Assembly (NCBI GenBank): GCA_943788895.1
Contig: CALSRZ010000001.1
Span: 186,001 to 250,000, forward strand
Length of the DNA: 64,000 nucleotides
Reading direction: 5' to 3'
DNA from: an uncultured Pseudomonadales bacterium
Lineage (GTDB): Bacteria > Pseudomonadota > Gammaproteobacteria > Pseudomonadales > Porticoccaceae
Part shown: positions 51,439-60,282 of the stretch, piece after piece
Position numbering within the stretch: position 1 is the first letter of the stretch
How the letters are laid out: each line of letters opens with the position of its first letter
The notes under the pieces: model-generated
Seen by the model: the letters and a program-made list of their open reading frames with translations, nothing else
Told to the model about the DNA's origin: nothing
Databases searched by the model: none
Position numbers and translations under genes: made by a program

Positions 51439-53703
51439 CTAGAAAGAGTAGCTCGCTCTTAAGCCCAGGTTTCTGCCGGACATTGGCACTTCGTCCTTAA
51501 CAAATGAGCTGTGATTTCTTGCAGCTTCATTCAGCAGATTTTTGCCGAACAATGACAGGGTTAATTCGTGCCCTGGGCTAGTCTCAACTGTTTTTGATAG
51601 ATTCAGATTTAATATTTGGAATCCATCTGTCGCAGTTTCGTTTTCAGCCGTAGCATTCTGGACTGATACATCCTTTAGAGACAGTGCAAACTTAAGACCA
51701 TCTTCCACATAGGCAACTCGGTATAAGTCTCTATCCGGGGTTATACGTGGAATGTTTGACCCGTCGGTAAACTCTCCTGAAACCGAATCTCTTCCGTATG
51801 AAAGCGTTAGTGCGCCACGAGCAAGGTCAAAGGTCTTGCCTAGTTCAATTTCATAGCCGTCAAACTCAGCGTCTTGCTGAAGATAGTTGGCAAGAATTAA
51901 ACCGCCATGATGCTCTTCCTCTTCATGCTCCTCATGCTCTTCTTCAGTCTCATCCATTAGGTAGATATAGTTATCTACATCATTTTGGAAGAAGGTCAGG
52001 GCAGCAAAGAATCCATTCTTTTCATAGTTAAAGCTCAGATCGATATTGTTGGATTTTTCTGACGCCAGGTTGAAATTACCAATCTCTACTCGCCCTGTTG
52101 CCAGATGAGGCCCATTCATTAATAACTCAACCGCTGTAGGTGCTCTTTCGACAGAGGCCAGTCCAAAACTCACCTCTAGTGAATCATTAATATTTCTGCT
52201 TAGAGTCAGGGCATAACTAGTAGTGTCGATATCCCGATCAAAATACTCCAGCTCTTCTTCATGCTCGTCTTCGTGCTCTTCCTCATGTCCCTCTTCATGC
52301 TCTTCTTCATGGCTGACAGAACCTTTTCTGGAAATTTGATCATGTCTAATACCAAAGTCGGCATGAAATAAGTCAAAGTCTTTGCTCAGATAGTAACCAA
52401 GGGTTATTTCTTCGCTTTCCGTTGGGTTGATAAAGGCCTCTTCGCCAATAACAGAAATATCTTCAACCACAAAATTCACGGCGATTTTTTGAGAGACGGA
52501 ATCATTGGCTAGGTCAAAAATTGCACCATATTCTCTGGCTTCATTACTGAATGTTGTTGGGCCCTCTTCGTGATGCTCGCCTTCATGTTCCTCACCTTCG
52601 TGCTCTTCACCCTCTTCATCATGTCCTTCTTCTTCGGCATGTTGCTCTGTGTGTGAATAATCGGAATCTCTGAAGTGATAGTCGATTTTTGATAACCAGC
52701 TGTTTCCTAAAACAAAAGAGCCTTCTAGATTGATGATATTAGACTCAGTTGTGGAGAAGATTCTTTCGCCTTCGTGTTCATCTTCATGGCCTTCTTCGTC
52801 TTCATGGCCCTCTTCTCCGGCATGTTCATCTTCATGTCCTTCATGGCCTTCGCCATGAAAAGGAATACCGTAAACATTTTCTATGTCGCTCACAGACAGT
52901 CCGAAATATCCCCAATCTCCGGTCTTGGATATACCTACTCTTTTAGAGGTGGACGCGATATCAGAGTTAGGCAGGTAACCTAAATCTTCTTCGTGCTCTT
53001 CACCCTCGTGCTCCTCTGCATGATCTTCATCTGCATGCTCCTCACCTTCGTGCTCTTCCTCATGATGAACAACTGCGCCATCTGGAATATCAAAGTCGCC
53101 GAACTGAGAGTCTTTGTAAGCAGCGCTGATATTCAAGCCACCGATATTGTTTTGGTAAGAGAAGTCGTGAGAGTCGCCATCATTGACCGACTGAGCTTCT
53201 AAGCCCAGCTTAAACTTTGATTCTGTAAAGTCTTTTCGGGCAATGGTGTTATCAACCACATTCACTATTCCGCCAATGGTTCCGTTGGAATAAAGTAGTG
53301 ACGATGGGCCTCTGACAATTTCGATTTGCTGGATGTTATTTAAATCAACATCATTGACATGATCCGGACCCAAACCTGAAACATCTCTGACCACTACGCC
53401 ATTATTGAGAACCTTTACTCTGGATCCCGACATGCCTCGGATAATCGGTTGGCCAACAGCGGCACCATAATCACTGGTGGATATGCCGACTAAGCTATCA
53501 ATACTGGCACCAATGCTTTGGCTTGCATCAGTAGCGATAGATTCGCCATTGATAACATGCAGTGGGTTTGAGATTTCATCTGACGTGGCATCAATCAACG
53601 ATGATGTGATAATAACTTCTTCTATATTGCTGTTTGCGCTCACTGATAGTGGCGCCAGCAGAGCAGCCACAGCCAGAGCTGCAACGTATTTTGGAGTATA
53701 CAT
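51439..53703 (-). CDS. TonB-dependent receptor with five His/Glu/Asp-rich loops (probable zinc or metal uptake)
   Basis: A 754-residue outer-membrane receptor with a signal peptide (1-23), a plug domain (about 30-155; VVRDVSGLGPDHVNDVDL, IEIVRGPSSLLYSNGTIGG) and a 22-strand-type barrel ending in YSF, the usual C-terminal aromatic. Five tracts made almost only of His, Glu, Asp and Gly interrupt the barrel at about residues 212-240, 283-313, 351-380, 464-487 and 585-599. Their spacing suits extracellular loops. His-rich loops occur in ZnuD-type zinc receptors, so a transition-metal substrate is inferred. A small secreted His/Cys protein gene lies 45 bases upstream. The DNA of the tracts is repetitive. 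Confidence 0.88.
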   Translation of the reverse strand: MYTPKYVAALAVAALLAPLSVSANSNIEEVIITSSLIDATSDEISNPLHVINGESIATDASQSIGASIDSLVGISTSDYGAAVGQPIIRGMSGSRVKVLNNGVVVRDVSGLGPDHVNDVDLNNIQQIEIVRGPSSLLYSNGTIGGIVNVVDNTIARKDFTESKFKLGLEAQSVNDGDSHDFSYQNNIGGLNISAAYKDSQFGDFDIPDGAVVHHEEEHEGEEHADEDHAEEHEGEEHEEDLGYLPNSDIASTSKRVGISKTGDWGYFGLSVSDIENVYGIPFHGEGHEGHEDEHAGEEGHEDEEGHEDEHEGERIFSTTESNIINLEGSFVLGNSWLSKIDYHFRDSDYSHTEQHAEEEGHDEEGEEHEGEEHEGEHHEEGPTTFSNEAREYGAIFDLANDSVSQKIAVNFVVEDISVIGEEAFINPTESEEITLGYYLSKDFDLFHADFGIRHDQISRKGSVSHEEEHEEGHEEEHEDEHEEELEYFDRDIDTTSYALTLSRNINDSLEVSFGLASVERAPTAVELLMNGPHLATGRVEIGNFNLASEKSNNIDLSFNYEKNGFFAALTFFQNDVDNYIYLMDETEEEHEEHEEEEHHGGLILANYLQQDAEFDGYEIELGKTFDLARGALTLSYGRDSVSGEFTDGSNIPRITPDRDLYRVAYVEDGLKFALSLKDVSVQNATAENETATDGFQILNLNLSKTVETSPGHELTLSLFGKNLLNEAARNHSSFVKDEVPMSGRNLGLRASYSF

Positions 53704-53748
53704 TTTTATACCTTTTACTTAAAAAATTAGAGTTGTAGAGTTAAATTT

Positions 53749-54024
53749 TTAAGCGTTAGAGGGCGGTGCTCTGGAAAGGTAAAGGGAGAACTTCTGGGAA
53801 GATTTAGCCGTGCTGAAGACGGCTATTGCAACTGTGGGTGCAACCAGAATAGCGGCACTGCTATCAGGATTGACGATAACGGTGGATTCTTGAAAGCAAA
53901 TACTACAGCTGCCTTCTTGATGGTCGCGATCTCCATCAATATGGCTATGGGCAGATGTAACAACAGACCCAAGCCCTAAAATTAGGCTCAGTGCGACTGC
54001 TACTATCCATCTATAGTTTTTCAT
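53749..54024 (-). CDS. Small secreted His/Cys protein (DUF2946-like)
   Basis: A 91-residue protein with a signal peptide (about 1-25, cleavage near SAHS). The mature N-terminus is HIDGDRDHQEGSCSICFQES, combining H-x-H, D-x-H and a CxxC pair. A hydrophobic helix (about 55-72) follows and the C-terminus ends SRAPPSNA; a RAPP end is seen in DUF2946 proteins. It starts at ATG 54024, 45 bases before the metal-type TonB receptor, so both are probably one operon. Metal binding in the periplasm is plausible but inferred. A 5-bp inverted repeat (GTGAT-tgt-ATCAC, 54029-54041) lies just upstream. Confidence 0.7.
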   Translation of the reverse strand: MKNYRWIVAVALSLILGLGSVVTSAHSHIDGDRDHQEGSCSICFQESTVIVNPDSSAAILVAPTVAIAVFSTAKSSQKFSLYLSRAPPSNA

Positions 54025-54028
54025 GCGC

Positions 54029-54041
54029 GTGATTGTATCAC
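54029..54041. promoter_or_regulatory. Short inverted repeat upstream of metal-uptake operon
   Basis: GTGATTGTATCAC has 5-base inverted arms and a 3-base centre, immediately before the small secreted protein's start codon on the minus strand. It could be a repressor site (for example Zur or another regulator), but it does not match the Zur consensus I know and could be chance. Confidence 0.3.
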
Positions 54042-54073
54042 CTAATTGTTTCGGAAATATAAAAAATTCTGGT

Positions 54074-54079
54074 TATAAT
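54074..54079 (+). promoter_or_regulatory. Possible -10 box of hisB
   Basis: A perfect TATAAT located 36 bases before the hisB ATG. No good -35 box lies 16-18 bases upstream, so the promoter may be weak or depend on an activator. Confidence 0.35.
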
Positions 54080-54114
54080 GCGCTTTTGAAATGAGTCTGA
54101 CGTTGGAGAACACC

Positions 54115-54708
54115 ATGGCTGATCGCATTGCGACAGTGACACGCAATACCCTAGAATCACAGATTACAGTGACCGTTAATCTGGATGGAACAGGTAAAGC
54201 AAACTTTGCTACACCTGTGCCTTTCCTAGAGCATATGCTTGACCAGATTGCCCGCCACGGCTTGGTGGATCTGGATATCCAAGCGAAGGGTGATACCCAT
54301 ATTGACGACCACCACACGGTTGAAGATATTGGCATAACGCTGGGTATGGCGATCGCTAAAGCGATTGGCGACAAGAAAGGCCTAACTCGCTATGGCCACG
54401 CCTATGTACCATTGGATGAAGCGCTGTCTCGTGTAGTGATGGATTTTTCTGGCCGTCCAGGTCTGATTATGAAAGCGGATTTTGTCCGCAGCCATGTCGG
54501 CAGTTTTGATGTTGACCTGGTACGTGAGTTCTTTCAGGGCTTTGTAAACCACGCGCTGGTTTCGTTGCACATCGATAACCTGCGCGGCGCCAATGCTCAC
54601 CACCAGGTCGAGACCATCTTTAAGGCCTTTGGTCGCGCACTGCGCGTAGCAGCAACTGCTGATGAACGCATGGCCGGTGTAATGCCGTCTACAAAAGGTA
54701 CTCTCTAA
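54115..54708 (+). CDS. hisB: Imidazoleglycerol-phosphate dehydratase
   Basis: A 197-residue single-domain dehydratase, without the N-terminal histidinol-phosphatase half found in E. coli HisB. It catalyses the sixth step of histidine synthesis. Metal-binding motifs [39 protein letters not shown] and GANAHHQVE are all present. ATG 54115 ([10 protein letters not shown]) with GGAG upstream is chosen over 54091. hisH follows, but a hairpin with T-run sits on the stop codon between them. Confidence 0.97.
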   Translation: MADRIATVTRNTLESQITVTVNLDGTGKANFATPVPFLEHMLDQIARHGLVDLDIQAKGDTHIDDHHTVEDIGITLGMAIAKAIGDKKGLTRYGHAYVPLDEALSRVVMDFSGRPGLIMKADFVRSHVGSFDVDLVREFFQGFVNHALVSLHIDNLRGANAHHQVETIFKAFGRALRVAATADERMAGVMPSTKGTL

Positions 54709-54722
54709 GAGTACCTTTTTTT
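54693..54722 (+). terminator. Intrinsic terminator or attenuator overlapping the hisB stop
   Basis: Stem AAAAGGTACTC with exact complement GAGTACCTTTT, a 5-base loop and a run of seven T from 54716. It spans the last hisB codons and the stop codon. Since hisH begins 57 bases later, it may reduce hisB-hisH readthrough rather than fully end the operon. Confidence 0.75.
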
Positions 54723-54778
54723 AAAAGAAGTTTTTTACAGAAGTTTTTTGATAGATAGACCAACTACGAAAAAATCTT

Positions 54779-55429
54779 ATGAGTGATTTCCGCAGCCATA
54801 TAGCCGTGATTGATTACGGTATGGGCAATCTCCATTCCGTTGCCAAAGCCCTGGAGACTGTCTGCCCCGGTGCCAAAGTCTCTATAACTGCCGATCCTGC
54901 CGTGGTTGAGGATGCCGACCGAGTGGTATTTCCCGGCGTTGGCGCAATTCGCGACTGTATGGGTGAGATTCAGCGCTTAAATGTTGGTGACGTGGTCAGT
55001 CAGGCCATGAAGAGCAAGCCGGTACTGGCAATCTGTGTTGGTATGCAGGCACTGCTGGAAAGCAGCGAAGAAAATGGCGGTGTTAATTGCCTGGGTCTAT
55101 TGCCCGGTCAGGTCAAATTTTTTGGTGATAATCTGGTCGATCAGCAGGGTGCCAAGCTCAAAGTTCCCCATATGGGCTGGAATAATGTTCAGCAAACCAT
55201 TGATCACCCACTGTGGCAGGGAATAGAACAGAATAGTCGCTTTTACTTTGTACACAGCTATTATGTAGTCCCCTCTGACGAATCTTATGTTGCCGGACGC
55301 TGCGACTACGGCGTTAACTTTGCCGCTGCACTAAGCCATAAAAATCTCTTTGCCGTGCAATTCCATCCGGAAAAAAGTGCCGATGCTGGCCTGCAGTTGC
55401 TGCGTAACTTTTGTAACTGGGACGGCTAA
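54779..55429 (+). CDS. hisH: Imidazole glycerol phosphate synthase subunit HisH
   Basis: A 216-residue class I glutaminase that supplies ammonia to HisF. The N-terminal [16 protein letters not shown], the nucleophile motif [16 protein letters not shown] and the FHPEKS with its catalytic His/Glu are intact. The ATG at 54779 follows the hisB terminator-like hairpin by about 55 bases. hisA and hisF, which usually follow hisH, are not downstream here; instead a DUF2288 gene follows in 6 bases. Confidence 0.97.
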   Translation: MSDFRSHIAVIDYGMGNLHSVAKALETVCPGAKVSITADPAVVEDADRVVFPGVGAIRDCMGEIQRLNVGDVVSQAMKSKPVLAICVGMQALLESSEENGGVNCLGLLPGQVKFFGDNLVDQQGAKLKVPHMGWNNVQQTIDHPLWQGIEQNSRFYFVHSYYVVPSDESYVAGRCDYGVNFAAALSHKNLFAVQFHPEKSADAGLQLLRNFCNWDG

Positions 55430-55434
55430 GTAGC

Positions 55435-55743
55435 ATGACGGAAACGCCGGATAATCAAGAGCTGGTCGCGCGCCTAAACAGCGAGACGGCAAAAATCGGC
55501 TGGCATGAATTGCAAAAGCACTATGCGCTGGGTAATGTTTTGGCGGTCGCTGAGGATGGTGATTTAATTCAGGTGGCTATAGCTCTACATCAAGATAACA
55601 GCGCACAGATCCAGCAGTGGCTTGACGAAAAAGTGGTATTGGAAGTTGGTGATCAACAGGCCCTAGCCTGGTATGAATCCAATGCTACGGTTTGGGCACT
55701 GGTTATTCCGCCATTTATTTTGGTACAGGCAGTTAGTTCATAG
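55435..55743 (+). CDS. DUF2288 family protein
   Basis: A 102-residue acidic protein of the DUF2288 family, with KIGWHELQKHYALGNVLAV and the C-terminal [15 protein letters not shown] strand. Function is unknown. The start lies 6 bases after the hisH stop, implying co-transcription. Its last 11 bases overlap the convergent mnmH gene. Confidence 0.8.
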   Translation: MTETPDNQELVARLNSETAKIGWHELQKHYALGNVLAVAEDGDLIQVAIALHQDNSAQIQQWLDEKVVLEVGDQQALAWYESNATVWALVIPPFILVQAVSS

Positions 55744-56845
55744 AATCTTCAGATGCAGAATAACTGGTTATATATTCAATGGCCTCAGCACGACTACCCC
55801 GAAACACCACCAGCTCTTCCTTCTGCTCCAACTGATAACTGTACATAGGGTCGTAGTACTCTTGAGTCAGCACCGTAAGCCAATGGCGGTGGCTGGCAAA
55901 GTTATCCTGATGTTGTACAGCAATAGCATTTTCCATTGAGTCCAAAAGTTCTTTAGTGCGTTGACCACCCAAACGCTTTTTTACCCGCAGCAAACTCTCG
56001 GTCAGATAATTTGCAAATTCCTGCTCACCCGTCGCGCCATAAAACGCCATAGTTTTACTGTGGCGCTCAATCACATACTCCTGCCACAGCCGTTCCAGGC
56101 GCTCCTCAAAATCCATATCAATCACCACAAATGCACTCTGTGCCATCAGATCAGAAAAATAATGGGGTAGATGACGGGCACCAATATTGCGGCTTTCATC
56201 TTCTAAAATAACTGTTTTATCAGGGTGCTGGTTTTGTACTTTTAGAAGATCAAGGGCAATTTTATTTTCAAAATCGACTTGCGCAGGCTGGCAATCCAGT
56301 GGGCGGCCAAAACTCGAACCCTTGTGATTAGCCGCGCCCTCAAGATCAACGCCAGTGGGCAACTGCTGAATAATCTCCGTCTTGCCGGTACCGGTCATAC
56401 CAGACAAAATAATAAACTTATGGGACTGACAGTAATCGTTCAGATAGTTAAACAGAAACCCGCGCAGGGATTTATAACCACCCTCGACTTTAGGGCATTC
56501 GATGCCAGCTTCAGCCAGCCATTCCTGACTGAGTTGCGAGCGTAGACCACCGCGCGCGCAATACAAAACAGCGTTGGGATTGGCCGTGATAAAGTTCTGC
56601 CATGCCTTAATGCGCTGAGCCTTGAGTTCACCGCTAACCAGCTTATGCCCCAATTTAATAGCCGCTTGCTGACCCTGTTCCTTATAACAGATGCCCACCT
56701 GATGGCGCTCTTCATCGGCCATAAGTGGTAGATTAGCCGCGAAGGGCAGTGCGCCAGTGGCAAACTCAATCGGTGCCCGCACATCAATCATCGGACGATT
56801 GTCGAGCAGCAGTTGCCGGTAATTATTCACCAGTGCCAGGTTCAT
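55733..56845 (-). CDS. mnmH: tRNA 2-selenouridine synthase
   Basis: A 370-residue MnmH (SelU/YbbB). It replaces sulfur by selenium in 2-thiouridine at tRNA position 34 using selenophosphate, through a geranylated intermediate. The N-terminal rhodanese domain has its catalytic cysteine in [10 protein letters not shown] (about residue 96). The C-terminal P-loop is [12 protein letters not shown]. It overlaps the selD stop by 4 bases (ATGA), so the selenium donor enzyme and its user are translationally coupled. Confidence 0.95.
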   Translation of the reverse strand: MNLALVNNYRQLLLDNRPMIDVRAPIEFATGALPFAANLPLMADEERHQVGICYKEQGQQAAIKLGHKLVSGELKAQRIKAWQNFITANPNAVLYCARGGLRSQLSQEWLAEAGIECPKVEGGYKSLRGFLFNYLNDYCQSHKFIILSGMTGTGKTEIIQQLPTGVDLEGAANHKGSSFGRPLDCQPAQVDFENKIALDLLKVQNQHPDKTVILEDESRNIGARHLPHYFSDLMAQSAFVVIDMDFEERLERLWQEYVIERHSKTMAFYGATGEQEFANYLTESLLRVKKRLGGQRTKELLDSMENAIAVQHQDNFASHRHWLTVLTQEYYDPMYSYQLEQKEELVVFRGSRAEAIEYITSYSASEDSMN

Positions 56846-57888
56846 GGAATAACCACAATCTGCGGGCTATCGGTAACAGCTGCCAGCTCGCCAATTGGCT
56901 GATCATAACAACCGGCCTGTTTAAGTATTTGACTAACCTTCTGTGCATCCTTTGGCTCAACCGCAACTAACAGGCCGCCGCTGGTCTGCGGATCGCAGAG
57001 CAGTGTTTGGCTCTGCTGGTCAGTGCCACTGATATGCTGGTTAATACTCTCCCAGTTGCGTGTGCTGCCGCCGGGAACACAGCCCTGATTAAGGTAATCA
57101 ATAACTGCACTATCTAAAAGCGGAATCTCTTTTACATTAACCGTTGCCGATAGATCGCTACCCTGACAAATCTCCAGCAGATGACCGAGAAGGCCGAAGC
57201 CGGTGACATCGGTCATACAGCTAACTCCATCTACCTCTGCCAGTTCAGCGCCAATGGTGTTTAGCTTCATCATGCTCTCCACCGCGAGGCGCGAATGTTC
57301 AGGCTGCAATTTACCCTGCTTTTCAGCAGTGGTAAGAATCCCCACACCAATGGGTTTAGTCAGGAATAATAGATTGCCTGCTTTCGCAGTACTGTTTTGC
57401 TTAAGGTTTTTAAGTGCTACCCGACCGGTAACGGCCAGACCAAAAATAGGCTCCGGCGAATCAATAGAATGACCGCCGGCCAGATGAATACCTGCCTCAC
57501 CACAGGCATGGCGTCCGCCATCAATCACCTTTTGCGCCACCTCGGCAGACAGCAGATTGATTGGCCAGCCAAGAATTGCAATGGCCATCATCGGTGTGCC
57601 GCCCATCGCATAGATATCACTGATCGCATTGGCGGCGGCAACGCGGCCAAACTCAAAAGGATCATCGACAATCGGCATAAAGAAATCAGTGGTGCTGATC
57701 ACCCCAGTGCCATCGCCCAGATCATAGACCGCGGCATCATCTTTGGTGTTATTGCCAACCAGCAAACGCGGATCATCCGGCGCCACATAGTCAGTTTTAA
57801 GAAAGGTCTCCAGTACGGCGGGCGCAATTTTGCAGCCGCAACCGGCGCCGTGGCTGTACTGGGTAAGTCTGATCTGATCTTTGGACAT
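56842..57888 (-). CDS. selD: Selenide, water dikinase (selenophosphate synthetase)
   Basis: A 348-residue SelD, making selenophosphate from selenide and ATP. The active-site motif GAGCGCK with catalytic cysteine (not selenocysteine) and lysine is near residue 14. The ATP-binding [25 protein letters not shown] and [12 protein letters not shown] segments follow. ATG 57888 ([10 protein letters not shown]) matches the family start; an earlier in-frame start at 57999 would add 37 atypical residues. No selA, selB or tRNA-Sec is in the window, so the visible use of selenium is tRNA modification through mnmH. Confidence 0.96.
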   Translation of the reverse strand: MSKDQIRLTQYSHGAGCGCKIAPAVLETFLKTDYVAPDDPRLLVGNNTKDDAAVYDLGDGTGVISTTDFFMPIVDDPFEFGRVAAANAISDIYAMGGTPMMAIAILGWPINLLSAEVAQKVIDGGRHACGEAGIHLAGGHSIDSPEPIFGLAVTGRVALKNLKQNSTAKAGNLLFLTKPIGVGILTTAEKQGKLQPEHSRLAVESMMKLNTIGAELAEVDGVSCMTDVTGFGLLGHLLEICQGSDLSATVNVKEIPLLDSAVIDYLNQGCVPGGSTRNWESINQHISGTDQQSQTLLCDPQTSGGLLVAVEPKDAQKVSQILKQAGCYDQPIGELAAVTDSPQIVVIP

Positions 57889-58031
57889 AGCTGTTTTTAT
57901 TAACTGTGGATATAAGGACTGTAGGGTACTTGTTTTGCCGGGGCAGGTCATGGGTTTGTTTACCGATTGGAAGAGCAAATAGACTGCAATAGGCTGCAAT
58001 GATAGAGTTCAAAAAAAGGTTTTAAAAAATT

Positions 58032-59525
58032 ATGTCAGTCAGCTTATTAATTTCACTAACACTCTATTTCGCCGCCATGCTATTAATAGGCCTCTACGCC
58101 TATCGCCGCTCAACCGACGATGTTGCCGGATACCTGTTGGGTGGTCGTCAGCTGGGCCCTGCTGTTACCGCACTATCAGCGGGTGCCTCGGATATGAGTG
58201 GCTGGATTATTATGGGCCTGCCGGGCGCGGTATACCTCAGCGGCCTGAGCAATATTTGGATTGGGTTAGGGCTGGTGGCCGGTGCCTATCTCAACTACCT
58301 GTTAGTTGCGCCGCGCTTACGCGCCTATACAGAAATAGCTGGCGATTCGATTACCTTGCCCGACTTCTTTGAAAATCGCTTTGAAGACAGTTCCCGACTA
58401 TTGAGGATTGTCGCCTCTATAGTGATTATTGTTTTCTTTACCGTATACACCTCATCCGGCCTGGTCGGCGGTGGCAAACTGTTTGAAAACGCCTTTAACC
58501 AAAGTTATGAAATGGGCCTCTATATAACCGCCGGCGTAGTGGTCATATATACATTATTTGGTGGCTTTCTCGCGGTCAGCATGACCGACTTTGTGCAGGG
58601 CTGCATTATGTTTGCGGCGCTGATTCTGGTGCCGATTGTGGCGGTTACAGAGCTGGGCGGCGTTGGACCTGTGATTAATACGGTAAGCAGTATTGATCCC
58701 AGTCATCTATGGCTCAGTAATCTCTCCATTGCAGCTGTAATTTCCTCGCTGGCTTGGGGGCTAGGATATTTTGGTCAGCCACATATTATTGTGCGTTTTA
58801 TGGCTATACGCTCGGTAGGTGAGATTAAGCTAGCGCGACGTATAGGCATGAGCTGGATGATCACTTGCCTGCTGGGATCTATGGCAGTCGGTTTTGTCGG
58901 TATCGCTTTTGTTGCCAAGGCGCAGGTGTCACTGACAGATCCTGAAGCAATTTTTATTCTGCTATCACAGTTACTCTTCCATCCCTTTATTACCGGATTT
59001 TTGCTGGCAGCGGTCTTGGCGGCAATTATGAGTACCGTTTCATCCCAGTTACTAGTGACATCAAGTTCCTTAACTGAAGATATCTATAAAGCGTTTTTGC
59101 AAAAAGAGGCATCACAGCAACAACTGGTTTTTGTCGGTCGCCTCTGTGTTGCGCTGGTGGCAGGGCTGGCTATTTTTCTCGCCCACAATAGAGACAGTTC
59201 CATACTACAGTTGGTAAGCCATGCTTGGGCAGGCTTTGGTGCAGCTTTTGGCCCGATGATTTTATTGAGTCTTTATTGGCAGAGGATGACATCGGCTGGC
59301 GCGTTGGCAGGTATAGTTGTTGGAGCCGCTACTGTTCTTGTTTGGATCTATGCGCCTATAAGTATTGCCGGGCAATCATTAAGCCAGATTATCTATGCCA
59401 TGGTGCCGGGTTTCTTGCTGAGTACGCTGGCTATTGTGCTGGTCAGTCGGCTGACGCGCAAGCCGTCAAAAGAGGTTAATGCTGCGTTTTCGGCAATGGA
59501 AGTCAGGGTAAAAAGTGAATTTTAG
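58032..59525 (+). CDS. putP: Sodium/proline symporter PutP
   Basis: A 497-residue sodium:solute symporter with about 13 transmembrane helices. PutP-like features are GGRQLGPAVTALSAGASDMSGW near TM2 and the TVYTSSGLVGGGKLFE and QLLVTSSSLTEDIYKAF segments. It takes up proline with Na+, fitting a marine organism. It is divergent from selD with about 143 bases between. Proline specificity is inferred from similarity. Confidence 0.92.
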   Translation: MSVSLLISLTLYFAAMLLIGLYAYRRSTDDVAGYLLGGRQLGPAVTALSAGASDMSGWIIMGLPGAVYLSGLSNIWIGLGLVAGAYLNYLLVAPRLRAYTEIAGDSITLPDFFENRFEDSSRLLRIVASIVIIVFFTVYTSSGLVGGGKLFENAFNQSYEMGLYITAGVVVIYTLFGGFLAVSMTDFVQGCIMFAALILVPIVAVTELGGVGPVINTVSSIDPSHLWLSNLSIAAVISSLAWGLGYFGQPHIIVRFMAIRSVGEIKLARRIGMSWMITCLLGSMAVGFVGIAFVAKAQVSLTDPEAIFILLSQLLFHPFITGFLLAAVLAAIMSTVSSQLLVTSSSLTEDIYKAFLQKEASQQQLVFVGRLCVALVAGLAIFLAHNRDSSILQLVSHAWAGFGAAFGPMILLSLYWQRMTSAGALAGIVVGAATVLVWIYAPISIAGQSLSQIIYAMVPGFLLSTLAIVLVSRLTRKPSKEVNAAFSAMEVRVKSEF

Positions 59526-59620
59526 TTAGCTGCTTTGAGACAAAAAACTACCACTCTCGTTTGCATGGCTCTCAATGGTAAATTACCGTTAACATTGACC
59601 ATCCAGTGTTCAATAGAGCA

Positions 59621-59649
59621 TTACAAAATCTCTGCGCTAGGTTTATAAT
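59621..59649 (+). promoter_or_regulatory. Possible promoter of carbonic anhydrase gene
   Basis: A TATAAT box at 59644-59649 preceded at 17-base spacing by TTACAA, a weak -35 (3 of 6). The gene's ATG is at 59690. Pattern match only. Confidence 0.35.
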
Positions 59650-59689
59650 CGCACTGGCTATTATCTATACAAACATACAGGTAAAAAAT

Positions 59690-60282
59690 ATGTCTGACAG
59701 CAATCTTCCCAGTGAAAACTTAAGCGCCTTGATGGATGCCAATAAAGACTACTCCGAGACTCTTTGATAAATCAGGGCTTAGCTTCACCTCCAGCCAAAC
59801 GCTTCGCTATCCTCACCTGTATGGATGCGCGAATGGATCCGGCCAAATTTGCCGGTCTGGAAGAGGGTGATGCCCATGTGATTCGCAATGCCGGTGGTCG
59901 CGCTACAGATGATGCTATTCGCTCGCTGATAATCTCCCATAAATTTTTAGGCACACTGGAATGGTATGTTATTCAACATACTGGCTGCGGTATGGCCACG
60001 GTAACCGATAATAAAATTGCCGAGTTGCTGGAAGAAGATTTAGAGACAGCGGTTCATGATGGCGAGCAGTGGGTAAACCCTGAACGCCAGAGCAGTGAGA
60101 ATACCAAGGCCGGTTCTGCGGCTGGAAAATCCATTGAATGGCACAGCTTTAGCGATTTGCACCAGAGTGTTTTAACGGATGTTGAGAAAATTAAAAACCA
60201 TGAATTGGTGCCCAGCCATATTCGCGTGCATGGTTTTATTTTTGATGTAAAAACTGGAAAACTCAGCCCAGTTACTCCCTAA
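59690..60282 (+). pseudogene. Beta-class carbonic anhydrase, one frameshift near 59762
   Basis: A beta carbonic anhydrase of about 197 residues. ATG 59690 begins [25 protein letters not shown], then TGA; one base missing near 59760-59764 restores the frame as [16 protein letters not shown]. The zinc-site motifs CMDARMDP (Cys, Asp, Arg) and HTGCGM (His, Cys) are intact. It interconverts CO2 and bicarbonate. The compact size and MDARMDP spacing suggest the clade with Mycobacterium-type small enzymes. The total length (593) is one base short of a multiple of three, supporting a deletion. Confidence 0.88.

Noticed and set aside
51900-53080. Repetitive DNA that could suggest a tandem-repeat or CRISPR-like array
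   Set aside because: The repetition comes from GAA/GAG/CAT/GAT codons of the receptor's metal-binding loops; spacing is irregular and the frame is coding.
51798-53202. Plus-strand open frames opposite the TonB receptor (for example 52774-52983 and 52993-53202)
   Set aside because: They are antisense shadows of the His/Glu-codon-rich tracts, which read as Phe/Met/Leu strings in reverse.
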